Below, piece after piece: positions 17,506 through 27,732 of a DNA stretch of 49,114 nt. Under the pieces are notes generated by a model that saw nothing but the letters and a program-made list of their open reading frames with translations, ran no database searches and was not told the origin of the DNA. Where the stretch lies: positions 1 to 49,114 of the forward strand of contig JAPPIT010000110.1 of NCBI GenBank assembly GCA_028820505.1, in the 5' to 3' direction. Within the stretch, counting starts at the first letter, position 1. Each line of letters opens with the position of its first letter. The translations under genes and the position numbers were made by a program. This DNA comes from Defluviicoccus sp. (GTDB lineage: Bacteria > Pseudomonadota > Alphaproteobacteria > MPNO01).

Positions 17506-19284
17506 TCAGAATTCCTCGGCGCCGTGGGCCATGACCGTCGATTTGCCGGCCATGATCTTGAGGAACAGGCCGGCGGTGTCGGGCAGGATCTTCTGCACGT
17601 AGAACCGCGCGGTCTTCAGCTTGGATTCGTAGAACGCATCGCCGTTCGCCTTGTCCGCGGCGAGCCTGGCCATCTGGCACCACATGTAGCCCACAGCCAC
17701 CAGCCCGAACATCCGGAGATAGTCCGACGCCGCAGCGCCGGCCTCCTCGGGATCGCCGAGGCCCCGCTGCGCGACGGTCAGCGTCGCCGCCTGGAGCTTT
17801 TCCAGCGCCTTGCCAACCGGACCCACGATGTCTTCAAGCGCCGGGTCGTCCCGGTTAGCCTCGACGAAGGCGATGGCCGGGTGGAAGAAGTGCCGGAGGA
17901 AACGGCCCGCCCGCCGCGGCAGCTTGCGGCCGACGAGGTCGAGCGCCTGGATGCCGTTCGCGCCCTCGTAGATCTGGGAGATCCGGGCGTCGCGAACGAG
18001 CTGTTCCATGCCGTGCTCGCGGATATAGCCGTGCCCGCCATGGACCTGGACCGCGAGATTGGTCGCCTCGAAGCCGTAATCGGTGAAGAACGCCTTGATG
18101 ATCGGGGTCATCAGCTGGACCAGCTCGTCGGCATCCTCGCGCACCGTCGCGTCGGGATGGCGGTGCGAGATGTCGAGCTGGAGCGCTACCCAATAGGCGA
18201 GCGCCCGGGCGCCCTCGTTCAGCGCCCGCGCGTTCAGCAGCATGCGGCGCACGTCGGGGTGGACGACGATCGGGTCGGCGGCGGCGTCCGGCTCGGCCGC
18301 GCCCTTGAGCGCGCGCCCCTGGCGGCGTTCCCGCGCATAGGCGGCGGCGCTCTGATAGGCGGTCTCGCCGAGCCCGAGGCCCTGGAGCCCGACCCCGAGC
18401 CGCGCCCCGTTCATCATGGTGAACATGCAGCGGAGCCCCTGGTGCGGCGCGCCGATCAGGTAGCCTTCCGCTTCCTCGAAATGCATCACGCAGGTCGCGG
18501 ACCCGTGGATGCCCATCTTTTTCTCGATCGAGCCGCAGCGGACGCCGTTCGCCGGCCCGGCGCCGCCGTCCGGGGCGGTCTTGCGCTTCGGCACCAGGAA
18601 CAGGCTGATCCCGCGCACGCCCGGCGGTGCGTCGGGCAGCCTTGCGAGCACCAGGTGGACGATGTTCTCGGTCAGATCGTGCTCGCCCGCCGAGATGAAT
18701 ATCTTGGTCCCGGTAACCGCGTAGCGGTCGTCTCCGATCGGCGTAGCCCGGGTGCGGATCTGGCCGAGATCGGTGCCGCAATGCGGCTCCGTCAGGCACA
18801 TGGTGCCGCTCCAGCTGCCGTCGGCGAGCCGGGGCAGGTAGGTTTCCTTGAGGTCGTCGGCGGCATGGGCGCCGATCAGCGCCGCAGCGCCCTTCGAGAG
18901 CAGCGGGTAGACGCCGAAGGCGAGATTGGTGGAGCAGACCATCTCGTCGAACACCACGCTCACCAGCTCCGGCAGGCCCTGGCCGCCATAGTCGGGCGCG
19001 ACAGTCACGCCGGTCCAGCCGGCCTCGACGAAGCGGCGATAGGCATCCTTGTAGCCTCGGGGCGTGCGCACCGCGCCGTTCTCGTAGTGACAGCCCTCCT
19101 CGTCGGCCGGCCGGTTGAGCGGCAAGAGCGTGTTCTCGCAGAGCCTCGCCCCCTCCTCGATCACGGCGTCGATGAGATCGGGCGTCGCCTCCTCGTAACC
19201 GGGCAGGGTGGAAAGCGTGCCCACATCGAGGAGCTCGTTGAGCACGAAGCGCATGTCGCGAAGCGGTGCCCTGTAGGTCTGCAT
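17506..19284 (-). CDS. Acyl-CoA dehydrogenase, long form (DmdC/FadE-like)
   Basis: 592-residue acyl-CoA dehydrogenase with the C-terminal extension domain. The N-terminus reads TYRAPLRDMRFVLNELLDV and the catalytic-glutamate region is IYEGANGIQALDLVGRKL. Enzymes of this length include the 3-methylmercaptopropionyl-CoA dehydrogenase DmdC and broader FadE-type enzymes; sequence alone does not separate them. The start ATG 19284 has GGGAGAG upstream; an in-frame ATG 54 bases earlier lacks this. It is divergent from the acyl-CoA ligase gene, with 173 bp between them. Confidence 0.9.
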   Translation of the reverse strand: MQTYRAPLRDMRFVLNELLDVGTLSTLPGYEEATPDLIDAVIEEGARLCENTLLPLNRPADEEGCHYENGAVRTPRGYKDAYRRFVEAGWTGVTVAPDYGGQGLPELVSVVFDEMVCSTNLAFGVYPLLSKGAAALIGAHAADDLKETYLPRLADGSWSGTMCLTEPHCGTDLGQIRTRATPIGDDRYAVTGTKIFISAGEHDLTENIVHLVLARLPDAPPGVRGISLFLVPKRKTAPDGGAGPANGVRCGSIEKKMGIHGSATCVMHFEEAEGYLIGAPHQGLRCMFTMMNGARLGVGLQGLGLGETAYQSAAAYARERRQGRALKGAAEPDAAADPIVVHPDVRRMLLNARALNEGARALAYWVALQLDISHRHPDATVREDADELVQLMTPIIKAFFTDYGFEATNLAVQVHGGHGYIREHGMEQLVRDARISQIYEGANGIQALDLVGRKLPRRAGRFLRHFFHPAIAFVEANRDDPALEDIVGPVGKALEKLQAATLTVAQRGLGDPEEAGAAASDYLRMFGLVAVGYMWCQMARLAADKANGDAFYESKLKTARFYVQKILPDTAGLFLKIMAGKSTVMAHGAEEF

Positions 19285-19457
19285 GATGGTCTCTCCCGGT
19301 CCGGGACCTGGCCGCGGCCCGGCACCATGCCACAGCACCCGGACGCACGCGATACCGCGCCTTGACGGTATTTCCCGGCGTTCCCATAGTTTGCTGTGGC
19401 GGCCCGGCCGGACGGACCCCGAGCCGCGGCAAACTCCCGGCGGAAGGATCGGAGCGC

Positions 19458-21182
19458 ATGGCGGACACAGAAGCCCGAAGCGGCGCCCACCCTTGGGAAA
19501 AATCTTATCCGCCGAACGTCGACTGGCACGCCGAGATTCCGACCGGGGCGCTGCATCTGTTGCTGGACGACGCGGTCGCGCGCTACGCTGACCGGCCCGC
19601 CATCGACTTCCTGGACCGCGTCACGAGCTATGGCGAGCTCGGTGCGCTGGCGGACAGGGCGGCGGAGGGATTTCAGAAGCTCGGGGTGGGCAAGGGCCGC
19701 AAGGTCGGCCTGCTCCTGCCCAACTGCCCGGCCTCCGTCATCTGCTATTTCGGCGTGCTCAAGGCGGGCGGGACGGTGGTCAACTTCAACCCGCTCTACG
19801 CGATCGAAGAGATCAGGACGCAGATCGAGGATTCGGAAACCGATATCCTCGTCACCCTCGACCTGTCTCTGCTCTACGACAAGGCCCGCGTCGCGCTCGA
19901 CGAGACGCGGCTGAGCCACCTCGTGGTCTGCCCGATGGCGGAGATGCTGCCGCGCCTGAAGGGGCTGCTCTTTCCCATCGTCAAGCGCCGGGAGATCGCC
20001 AGCGTGCCGCGGGATTCCCGTCACGTATTCTTCCGCGACCTGACCGACAACGCGGGCAAGCCGGAGCCGATCGAGGTCGACCCGGAGAACGACATCGCGG
20101 TGCTGCAATACACCGGCGGCACGACCGGGACGTCGAAGGGCGCGATGCTGACCCACGCCAACCTGATCGCGAACACGGCGCAGACCGCAATGGTGATGCC
20201 CGACGCCGAGGAGGGCGGGGAGATCATGGTGGGCGTGCTGCCGCTGTTCCATGTGTTCGCGATGACGGTGGTGATGAATTTCAGCATCCGCCTCGGCGCC
20301 AAGATGATCCTGCTGCCGCGCTTCGAGCTCGACACGGTGCTCAAGGTCATCGACAGAAAGAAGCCGACGCTCTTCCCCGCGGTGCCGACCATCTACATCG
20401 CGATCAACGACCATCCCGACGTCGCGGCCGGCAAATGCGACCTGTCCTCGATCAAGCTCTGCTTCTCGGGCGGCGCCGCGCTGCCGCGCGAGGTTCAGGA
20501 CCGGTTCCAGACGCTTTCCGGCTGCACGCTCGTCGAAGGCTACGGGCTCAGCGAGACCTCGCCGGTCGCGACCTGCAACCCGACCGTTCCCGGCGGCAGC
20601 CGCGAAGGCTCGCTCGGCCTGCCGGTGCCCGGCACCGTGGTGGAGATCGCCTCGATCGACGACCCGGAGACCGTGCTGCCGCAGGGCGAGACCGGCGAGA
20701 TCTGCATCAGCGGCCCGCAGGTGATGAAAGGCTACTGGAACCGGGAGGAGGAAAACGCCAAGGCGCTGGCCGGCGGGCGCTTCCACACCGGGGACGTGGG
20801 CCATATCGACGAGGACGGCTATGTCTACCTCATCGACCGGCTGAAGGAAGTCATCATCGCGGGCGGCTACAACATCTATCCGCGACATGTCGAAGAGGCG
20901 ATCTACAAGCACTCCTCGGTCCTGGAGGTGACGGTCATCGGCGTCGACGACGCCCGCCGCCAGCAGACCGTCAAGGCCTTCGTGCGGCTGAAGGACGGCG
21001 AAAGCCTGAGTGCCGACGAGCTGACCGGCTTCCTGGAGGACAAACTGTCCCCGATCGAGATGCCCAAGCAGATCGAGTTCCGCGACGAGCTCCCGAAGAC
21101 GATCATCGGCAAGCTGTCCAAGAAGGAGCTGGTGGCCGAAGAGGCCGCCAAGCGGAACGCCGCCGCCGATGGCTCCGGCTGA
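19458..21182 (+). CDS. Long-chain/dicarboxylate acyl-CoA ligase (AMP-forming)
   Basis: 574-residue ANL-superfamily ligase that activates a carboxylic acid to its CoA thioester. The P-loop is YTGGTTGTSKGAMLTH; core motifs are YGLSETSP, FHTGDVGHIDEDG and GGYNIYPRHVEEA; the catalytic lysine region is KTIIGKLSKKEL. It begins WEKSYPPNVDW, as in FadD/PimA-type ligases. The start at 19458 has GGAG 3 bases before it. It begins a beta-oxidation run: ligase, then thiolase and FadN-type enzyme. Confidence 0.92.
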   Translation: MADTEARSGAHPWEKSYPPNVDWHAEIPTGALHLLLDDAVARYADRPAIDFLDRVTSYGELGALADRAAEGFQKLGVGKGRKVGLLLPNCPASVICYFGVLKAGGTVVNFNPLYAIEEIRTQIEDSETDILVTLDLSLLYDKARVALDETRLSHLVVCPMAEMLPRLKGLLFPIVKRREIASVPRDSRHVFFRDLTDNAGKPEPIEVDPENDIAVLQYTGGTTGTSKGAMLTHANLIANTAQTAMVMPDAEEGGEIMVGVLPLFHVFAMTVVMNFSIRLGAKMILLPRFELDTVLKVIDRKKPTLFPAVPTIYIAINDHPDVAAGKCDLSSIKLCFSGGAALPREVQDRFQTLSGCTLVEGYGLSETSPVATCNPTVPGGSREGSLGLPVPGTVVEIASIDDPETVLPQGETGEICISGPQVMKGYWNREEENAKALAGGRFHTGDVGHIDEDGYVYLIDRLKEVIIAGGYNIYPRHVEEAIYKHSSVLEVTVIGVDDARRQQTVKAFVRLKDGESLSADELTGFLEDKLSPIEMPKQIEFRDELPKTIIGKLSKKELVAEEAAKRNAAADGSG

Positions 21183-21236
21183 CCGCGGCACGACGCCGCC
21201 GACCGACGCATGCACAACACCGCGAGGCACCCGAAC

Positions 21237-22373
21237 ATGAACCACGCCGTCATCGCCGGCTATGTCCGTTCGCCCTTTCACTTCGCCCACAAGGGCGCCC
21301 TGGTCGAGAAACGGCCGGACGACCTCGCGGCCGAGGTGGTGTCGGGGCTGCTCGACCGGACCGGGGTCGATCCCGCGGAAATCGAGGATCTCATCGTCGG
21401 CTGCGCCTTCCCCGAAGGGGAGCAGGGCTTCAACCTCGGCCGCATCGTAGGCCTGATCGCGGACCTGCCCATTTCCATCGGGGGCACCACGGTGAACCGT
21501 TTCTGCGGCTCGTCGATGCAGGCGATCCACATGGCGGCGGGCGCGATCCGCATGGAGGCCGGCGAGGCGTTCATCTGTGCGGGTGTCGAGTCGATGAGCC
21601 GGATACCGATGGGCGGCTTCAACCCGGCGCCCAACCCGGATCTCTACGAACGCAACGAGGGCGCCTACATGTCGATGGGCGAGACCGCCGAGAACCTCGC
21701 CCGCAAGTACCAGATCACCCGCGAAGAACAGGAGTCGCTCGCCGTCGCCAGCCACGCCCGCGCGGCGCAGGCGTGGGACGAAGGCAAATTCTCGGGCGAG
21801 GTGATCGCCGTCGAGACCGGCGGGGGCACGGTGGACCGCGACGGCTGCATCCGGCCCGGCACCAGCGCGGAAATCCTCGCCGGGCTGGAACCCGCGTTCG
21901 ACGCTGAAGGCACCGTCACCGCGGGCACCTCTTCTCCGCTCACCGACGGCGCCGCCGCCGTGCTGGTCTGCACCGAGGACTTCGCGGCGCGCAACGAGCT
22001 TGCGGTGCTCGCGCGGATCAGGGCGATCGCGGTCGCGGGCTGCGCGCCGGAGATCATGGGCTACGGGCCCGTCGTCTCGTCGGAAAAGGCGCTCGCCCGG
22101 GCGGGGCTGAAGATGGCGGACATCGACGTGATCGAGCTCAACGAGGCGTTCGCGGCGCAGGCGCTCGCCTGCGTGCGCGAGCTCTCCATCGATCTCGAGC
22201 GCATGAATATCGACGGGGGCGCGATCGCGCTCGGCCATCCGCTCGGCGCCACCGGCGCGCGCATCACCGGCAAGGCGGCGCAACTGCTGCGCCGCGAGGA
22301 CAAGCGCTACGCCCTCGCCACCCAGTGCATCGGGGGCGGCCAGGGTATTTCCACGGTGATCGAGGCCGCCTGA
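21237..22373 (+). CDS. fadA: Acetyl-CoA acyltransferase (3-ketoacyl-CoA thiolase)
   Basis: 378-residue thiolase. The nucleophilic cysteine is in NRFCGSSMQAI, the active-site His in GHPLGATGARI, and the second Cys in ATQCIGGGQG. It cleaves 3-ketoacyl-CoA to acetyl-CoA and a shortened acyl-CoA. I use the ATG at 21237 (AGG nearby) rather than one 27 bases upstream; either is possible. Its TGA overlaps the ATG of the next gene (TGATG), giving the usual thiolase/multifunctional-enzyme pair. Confidence 0.92.
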   Translation: MNHAVIAGYVRSPFHFAHKGALVEKRPDDLAAEVVSGLLDRTGVDPAEIEDLIVGCAFPEGEQGFNLGRIVGLIADLPISIGGTTVNRFCGSSMQAIHMAAGAIRMEAGEAFICAGVESMSRIPMGGFNPAPNPDLYERNEGAYMSMGETAENLARKYQITREEQESLAVASHARAAQAWDEGKFSGEVIAVETGGGTVDRDGCIRPGTSAEILAGLEPAFDAEGTVTAGTSSPLTDGAAAVLVCTEDFAARNELAVLARIRAIAVAGCAPEIMGYGPVVSSEKALARAGLKMADIDVIELNEAFAAQALACVRELSIDLERMNIDGGAIALGHPLGATGARITGKAAQLLRREDKRYALATQCIGGGQGISTVIEAA

Positions 22374-24700
22374 TGCCGATCGAGAAGGCCGCCGTCATCG
22401 GCGCCGGCCTGATGGGCGGCGCCATGGCAGCGCACATCGCCAATGCCGGCCACGAGGTCGTGCTGCTCGATATCGTGCCGGAAGACGACGGCAACCGGAA
22501 CGCGCTGGCCGAGGGCGCGGTGGCGCGGATGCTCAAGGACGATCCCGCCCCCTTCATGGACAGGGCGGACGCCAGGCGCGTCGTCACGGGCAACATCGAG
22601 GACCATCTGCACCTGCTTGGCGACGCGGACTGGATCGTCGAGGCGGTGACCGAACGGGTCGATGTCAAGCAGGCCGTCTACCGCCGGATCGATGCGGCGC
22701 GCAAGACGGGCTCGATCGTTTCGTCCAACACCTCGACCATCCTGTGGCGGGCGCTGACCGACGGGATGCCGGAGAGCTTCGCGCGCGATTTCCTCATCAC
22801 CCACTTCTTCAACCCGCCGCGATACATGCGGCTGCTGGAAGTGGCGGCGGGGCCAGAGACCCGTGCGGACGCGGCGGAGGCGGTCTCCGACTTCGCAGAC
22901 CGCAAGCTGGGGAAGAGCGTGGTGGCGTGCAACGACACGCCCGGCTTCATCGCGAACCGGATCGGCACCTACTGGCTGGTCGCCGCCGTCGGGGCGGCGC
23001 TCGAAGACGGCATCACGGTGGAGGAAGCCGACGCGCTCCTCGGCCGCCCGATCGGCGCGCCGAAGACCGGCGTGTTCGGCCTGCTGGATCTGGTGGGTCT
23101 GGACCTGATGCCGCTGGTGGGCCGCAGCCTCAAGGACACCTTGCCCGCCGACGATCCCCTCGCCGTCATCTACGACGAGCCGGCGCTCATCCGCTCGATG
23201 ATCGCCGAGGGCTACACCGGGCGCAAAGGCAAGGGCGGGTTCTACCGCCTGGACCCCGACTCGGATAAGAGGGAAAAGCAGGCGATCGACCTGGAGTCGG
23301 GCGAATACGAAGCCGCCCGGCGCCCCCGCCTTCCGAGCATCGAGGAGTCCGCGGGCTCGCTTCGCGCGCTGCTCGAATTCCCCGACAGGACCGGTGCCTA
23401 TGCCTGGAAGGTGATGTCGGGAACGCTCGCCTACGCCGCCGGTCTGGTACCGGAGATCGCGGACGACGTCGAGGCGGTCGATCGCGCCATGCGCCTCGGT
23501 TACAACTGGAAGCGCGGCCCGTTCGAGATCATCGACGATCTGGGCGCGGAGTGGTTCGCCGGGAAGCTCGCCGCCGAAGGAAGGGAAACGCCGCCGCTGC
23601 TGAAGGCGGCCGTCGACAGCGGGAGTTTCTACCGCACCGCGGACGGTCGCCGCGACCATCTCGGCGACGGCGGGCGCTACCGCTCCGCGACCCGCCCCGA
23701 GGGCGTGCTCCTCCTCTCCGACGTCAAACGAACCGGTCGGCCGCTGGCGCGCAACGGTTCGGCGAGCCTGTGGGATGTCGGGGACGGCGTCGCCTGCCTT
23801 GAGTTCCATACCAAGATGAACGCCCTCGACACGGAGATCATGGCGCTGATCGACCGATCGCTCGGGATCGTGGGCGGCGGGATGAAGGCGCTGGTGATCC
23901 ACAACGAGGGCAGCAACTTCTCGGTCGGGATGAACCTCGGCCTCGCCTTGTTCGCCGTCAATGTCGGCGCATGGCCGACGATCGAGCGGACCGTCGCGCA
24001 GGGCCAGGAAGCCTACAAGGCGCTCAAGTTCGCGCCGTTCCCGGTGGTCGGCGCCCCCGCGGGCATGGCGCTCGGCGGCGGCTGCGAAATCCTGCTCCAC
24101 TGCGACGCGGTTCAGGCCCACGCGGAGAGCTATATCGGGCTCGTCGAGGTGGGCGTCGGAATCGTGCCCGGTTGGGGCGGATGCAAGGAGATGATGCTGC
24201 GCGGGCTGGGTTCCGGCCGGCCCGGGTTCGGCGGTTCGATGCCGGCGATCTCCAGGGTCTTCGAGACCATCGGGCTCGCCAAGGTCTCGCGCTCGGCCAA
24301 GGAAGCGCGGAAGCTCGGGTTCCTGCGCGAGGGCGACGGTATTACCGCCAACCGCGACCGCCTGCTGGCCGATGCCAAGGCGAGGGCGCTGGCGCTGGCG
24401 GAGGACTACGCGCCGCCGGAACCGGCGACGGTCAAGCTGCCGGGCAAGACCGGGCGGATCGCGCTCCAGATGGCGGTCAAGGGGCTCGCCAAGACGCGAA
24501 AGGCGACGCCGCACGACCTGGTGGTGGTGGACCGCCTCGGCACGGTGCTGACCGGCGGCGATACCGACGCCACCAGGGAAGTCCCCGAAGACCGGTTTTC
24601 CGAGCTCGAACGCGAGGCGATTCTCGACCTGATGCGGATGCCGGCCACCGTCGCCCGCATGGAGCACATGCTGGAGACCGGCAAGCCGCTCAGGAATTAG
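22373..24700 (+). CDS. fadN: Bifunctional 3-hydroxyacyl-CoA dehydrogenase / enoyl-CoA hydratase (FadN type)
   Basis: 775-residue fused beta-oxidation enzyme with the dehydrogenase first. The NAD-binding GAGLMGGAMAAHIANAGHE is near residue 10; the HAD catalytic segment is HFFNPPRYMRLLEV; a second HAD C-terminal domain follows. The C-terminal crotonase domain (about 470-700) contains GMALGGGCEILLHCDAVQAH and the region with ESYIGLVEVGVGIVPGWGG. This order, reversed relative to FadB/FadJ, is that of Bacillus FadN. It hydrates enoyl-CoA and oxidises the product. It ends 10 bp before the convergent livK stop. Confidence 0.92.
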   Translation: MPIEKAAVIGAGLMGGAMAAHIANAGHEVVLLDIVPEDDGNRNALAEGAVARMLKDDPAPFMDRADARRVVTGNIEDHLHLLGDADWIVEAVTERVDVKQAVYRRIDAARKTGSIVSSNTSTILWRALTDGMPESFARDFLITHFFNPPRYMRLLEVAAGPETRADAAEAVSDFADRKLGKSVVACNDTPGFIANRIGTYWLVAAVGAALEDGITVEEADALLGRPIGAPKTGVFGLLDLVGLDLMPLVGRSLKDTLPADDPLAVIYDEPALIRSMIAEGYTGRKGKGGFYRLDPDSDKREKQAIDLESGEYEAARRPRLPSIEESAGSLRALLEFPDRTGAYAWKVMSGTLAYAAGLVPEIADDVEAVDRAMRLGYNWKRGPFEIIDDLGAEWFAGKLAAEGRETPPLLKAAVDSGSFYRTADGRRDHLGDGGRYRSATRPEGVLLLSDVKRTGRPLARNGSASLWDVGDGVACLEFHTKMNALDTEIMALIDRSLGIVGGGMKALVIHNEGSNFSVGMNLGLALFAVNVGAWPTIERTVAQGQEAYKALKFAPFPVVGAPAGMALGGGCEILLHCDAVQAHAESYIGLVEVGVGIVPGWGGCKEMMLRGLGSGRPGFGGSMPAISRVFETIGLAKVSRSAKEARKLGFLREGDGITANRDRLLADAKARALALAEDYAPPEPATVKLPGKTGRIALQMAVKGLAKTRKATPHDLVVVDRLGTVLTGGDTDATREVPEDRFSELEREAILDLMRMPATVARMEHMLETGKPLRN

Positions 24701-24710
24701 TGGCCCAGCG

Positions 24711-25862
24711 TCACTTGAAGCGCGTCAGCTCCTTCCATGCGCCGCCCTTGACCACCGAGAGGACGATCGTTTTGGCGCCCTGATGATCGTCGGCCGAGTA
24801 TGATATCCGGGTGTCCAGATAAGGATCGTAGTAGTCGAGGCTTTCCATCGCCTTCAGGAAGCTGTCGACGGAAAGGTCGCGCCCCGCCTTCTCGAGCGCC
24901 ATGGTAAAGCTGACCGCGCCGGCGTAGCCCAGCAGCGCTCCGGTGCCCGGGAACTTTCCGTACGCCTTCTTGTAGGCCGCGATGAAGGCCGCCGGCTCCT
25001 TCCGGTCGGCCCGCGCCGCGAGGTCCGACCAGGCCGCGGCGGCGTACAATCCCTCCGTGATCCCTCCCGGCACCTTGGCGACCACGGTGTGAAACGCGCC
25101 CGACGAACCGACGAACTTGATGCCGCTCAGGCCGAGCTTCCTGGCGGTGCCCATGACAGTGATGGTCTGACGGACCGTGAGCGCCAGACCGATCATCCCG
25201 CACCCGGCCGCCTTCAGCTTTTGCAGGGAGCCGATGAAATCCGCCTCGTCCGGCTTGTGCGCGGTTTCGGCGACGAAATCCACCCCGGCGTTCGCACCGG
25301 CCTCGTCGACGAGGCCGGCCTTTACCTCCTTGCCGAAATCGGTCGGGATGTACATCGCGCAGAGCTTCGACACGCCGTGCTTCTTGGCCATGTAGCGCGC
25401 GGCTTGCCGCAGCTCGTCGTAATAGAAGGCAGCGGCGGCGAAACGCAGCCTGATGGGTTCGCTCAGAATCTGCCGAGCCAGGGTCATGGGAAAGACATTG
25501 GGAATGTTCTTCGGGGTCGTGAACTTGAATCCGGCGATGTTCATCGGCGTGCCGAGCGAAAGCAGCATCGCGAACACCTTGTCCCGGTTGACGAGCTTGT
25601 TGTAGCCCTGCAGCGCTTTCGGCATCTGGTAGCTGCTGTCTTCCACGACGAAGCGGATCTTCCGGCCGTGAATGCCGCCGGACGCGTTCACCGCCCTGAA
25701 ATGCATCTGCGCCGCCTTGATGGACGGCGCTCCGAAGGCGGCGAAGGGCCCGGACAGGTCGCTTACCGAACCGATGACGACTTCCGTATCGCTAACGCCT
25801 TGGCCCGCCAGGGCGGGGGTCGCGGCGAACGCCGCCAGGGCAAGCATTCTCGAAACGCGCAT
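24711..25862 (-). CDS. livK: ABC transporter substrate-binding protein (LivK-like)
   Basis: 383-residue periplasmic binding protein of the branched-chain amino acid (HAAT) type, with a signal peptide ending PALAG and the fold's VIGSVSDLSGPFAAFGAP start. It is the last gene of the operon livH-livM-livG-livF-ligase-livK, 19 bp after the ligase stop. With a CoA ligase in the operon, the ligand may be an aromatic or other hydrophobic acid rather than leucine; this is inference from context. Confidence 0.9.
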   Translation of the reverse strand: MRVSRMLALAAFAATPALAGQGVSDTEVVIGSVSDLSGPFAAFGAPSIKAAQMHFRAVNASGGIHGRKIRFVVEDSSYQMPKALQGYNKLVNRDKVFAMLLSLGTPMNIAGFKFTTPKNIPNVFPMTLARQILSEPIRLRFAAAAFYYDELRQAARYMAKKHGVSKLCAMYIPTDFGKEVKAGLVDEAGANAGVDFVAETAHKPDEADFIGSLQKLKAAGCGMIGLALTVRQTITVMGTARKLGLSGIKFVGSSGAFHTVVAKVPGGITEGLYAAAAWSDLAARADRKEPAAFIAAYKKAYGKFPGTGALLGYAGAVSFTMALEKAGRDLSVDSFLKAMESLDYYDPYLDTRISYSADDHQGAKTIVLSVVKGGAWKELTRFK

Positions 25863-25881
25863 TTCCGGTCTCCTCTTGGGA

Positions 25882-27732
25882 TCAATACATTTGTGCGATC
25901 AATGCTTCGTGTTTCTGCTCCACCAGGCCGCGCCGAAGCTTCATGGTCGGCGTCATCTCGTCGTCCTCCGCTGTCAGGAGAATATCGATGAGACGGAAAT
26001 CCTTGACCTGCTCCACCGGCGCCAACCCGGCGTTTACGGTCTCGACCTCGGCGCAAATCAACTCCTGAACCGACCGCGCGGCGCAGAGGGAGGCAAAATC
26101 GGAGAACGGCACCCGGTTCTCCTGCGCGAACCTCTCCACATTCTCCCGGTCGATTATGACGAGCGCCGTAAGGTACCGGCGCCTGTCGCCGACAACAACG
26201 GCATCCGAAACGTAGGGCGAGAACTTCATCCGGTTTTCGATCCCGGCCGGGCTGATGTTCTTGCCGCCGGCGGTGATGATGATGTCCTTCAAACGCCCGG
26301 TGATCCAGAAGAAGCCGTCATCGTCCACCCGGCCGACATCTCCGGTATGGAGCCAACCCTCGCGGACGGTCTCGGCGGTCAGCGCCGGGTCGTTCCAATA
26401 GCCTTTGAAGACGAGCGGACCCCTTGCCAGTATCTCGCCGTCGGGGGCGATCTTCATCTCCACGCCGGGGACGGCGGGACCGATGGAGCCGAGCCTCCTG
26501 CGGCGGGGAAGGTTTACCGACAGCACGCCGGAGCTCTCTGTCTGGCCGTAGCCCTCGAGCATGACGAGCCCGATCGCCCAGTACCACTTCACCAGATCGG
26601 GCGATATCGGGGCCGCTCCGGTGGCGACGTACCGCGCGCGGTCGAGGCCGATCATCCGTCGAAGATTGGCGAGCACCAGCCGGTCCCAGAGCCGGAACTG
26701 GATCTCCAGCCATACGGGAACCCGATCCCCGGCAAGCAGACGGGCCGCGCGCGCCATGCCGCATGTCAGGGCCCGGCCGTAGGCCCAGCGGCCGACCGGG
26801 GTGGCTTCCCGCGACATCACGGAAACGCGGGAGTGTATCTTCTCCCATATCCTGGGCACCGCGGTGAACGATGCAGGCGAGACTTCCCGGAGATCGTCGA
26901 AGACGGTTTCGACGCTCTCGGCGAAGTTCACGACCGATTGCGCCGCGATGGGAACGAACACGGACACGAGCCGTTCCAGCACATGGCACAGCGGCAGGAA
27001 GCAAAGCTGCTCGTCCCCTTGAGAGGTGGGCAGGACGCGAAGGGCGGTTGTCGCCGAGCAGATGATGTTCTCATGCGAGATCATCGCGCCCTTCGGCCGG
27101 CCGGTGGTACCGGAGGTATAGATCAGGATCGCGGTATCGCCGGGACACGACATTTCGACCTCGCGCCGGAAACGGTCGGGGTCGTCTTCGTGCGCCTTGC
27201 GGCCGATGACGTAGAGGTCTTCGAGGAACATGACCTGCTCGTCGACGAAGCCGTGCAACCCCTCGCGGTCGAGCACGATGCATTTCAACACTTCGGGAAC
27301 CCGGTCGCGGATTTCGAGGAACTTGTCCAGCTGCTCCGCGTTCTCCGCGATCAGGAACCGGCTGTCCGAGTTCCGGAGCAGGAACGCGACCTGTTCGGCG
27401 CTGTCGGTGGGGTAGATGCCCGAGACGATGCCGCCCATGCACTGGATGCCGAGATCGGCGTAAATCCACTCCTTGTTGTCTTCCGAGAGTATCGAGACGA
27501 CACCGCCCCGTCGCAGTCCGAGCGCGGCGAGCCCCAGCCCGATCGCGCGGGCGGCATCGAGAAACTCCACCCAGGAATGGCTCTTCCAGATGCCGAGGTG
27601 TTTTTCGCGGTGGGCCGTGCGCTCGCCGAGCGTCCGGCAGCGCGCGAGAAACAGCTTGGGAAGGGTGTCGCAGCCGTCCACGAGATATCCATTCTCGCGG
27701 ACACCGGCCTGGGCGCCTTGCACCGCCGCCAT
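25882..27732 (-). CDS. Long-chain-fatty-acid-CoA ligase (FadD/FAA type) within the liv operon
   Basis: 616-residue AMP-forming ligase of the long-chain acyl-CoA synthetase branch. Motifs: IYTSGTTGRPKGAMISH, LEGYGQTESSGV, LHTGDVGRVDDDGF, ITAGGKNISPAGIENRMK. Its ATG overlaps the livF stop (TGATG), showing strict coupling to the transporter genes. Ligases in this position probably activate the imported acid on entry. The substrate is not predictable. Confidence 0.92.
   Translation of the reverse strand: MAAVQGAQAGVRENGYLVDGCDTLPKLFLARCRTLGERTAHREKHLGIWKSHSWVEFLDAARAIGLGLAALGLRRGGVVSILSEDNKEWIYADLGIQCMGGIVSGIYPTDSAEQVAFLLRNSDSRFLIAENAEQLDKFLEIRDRVPEVLKCIVLDREGLHGFVDEQVMFLEDLYVIGRKAHEDDPDRFRREVEMSCPGDTAILIYTSGTTGRPKGAMISHENIICSATTALRVLPTSQGDEQLCFLPLCHVLERLVSVFVPIAAQSVVNFAESVETVFDDLREVSPASFTAVPRIWEKIHSRVSVMSREATPVGRWAYGRALTCGMARAARLLAGDRVPVWLEIQFRLWDRLVLANLRRMIGLDRARYVATGAAPISPDLVKWYWAIGLVMLEGYGQTESSGVLSVNLPRRRRLGSIGPAVPGVEMKIAPDGEILARGPLVFKGYWNDPALTAETVREGWLHTGDVGRVDDDGFFWITGRLKDIIITAGGKNISPAGIENRMKFSPYVSDAVVVGDRRRYLTALVIIDRENVERFAQENRVPFSDFASLCAARSVQELICAEVETVNAGLAPVEQVKDFRLIDILLTAEDDEMTPTMKLRRGLVEQKHEALIAQMY

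Noticed and set aside
19161-22283. A minus-strand open frame of about 1040 codons opposite the ligase and thiolase genes.
   Set aside because: It is an antisense artefact of GC-rich codon use: Arg-, Asp-, His- and Gly-rich with no domain, and the plus-strand genes are clearly real.
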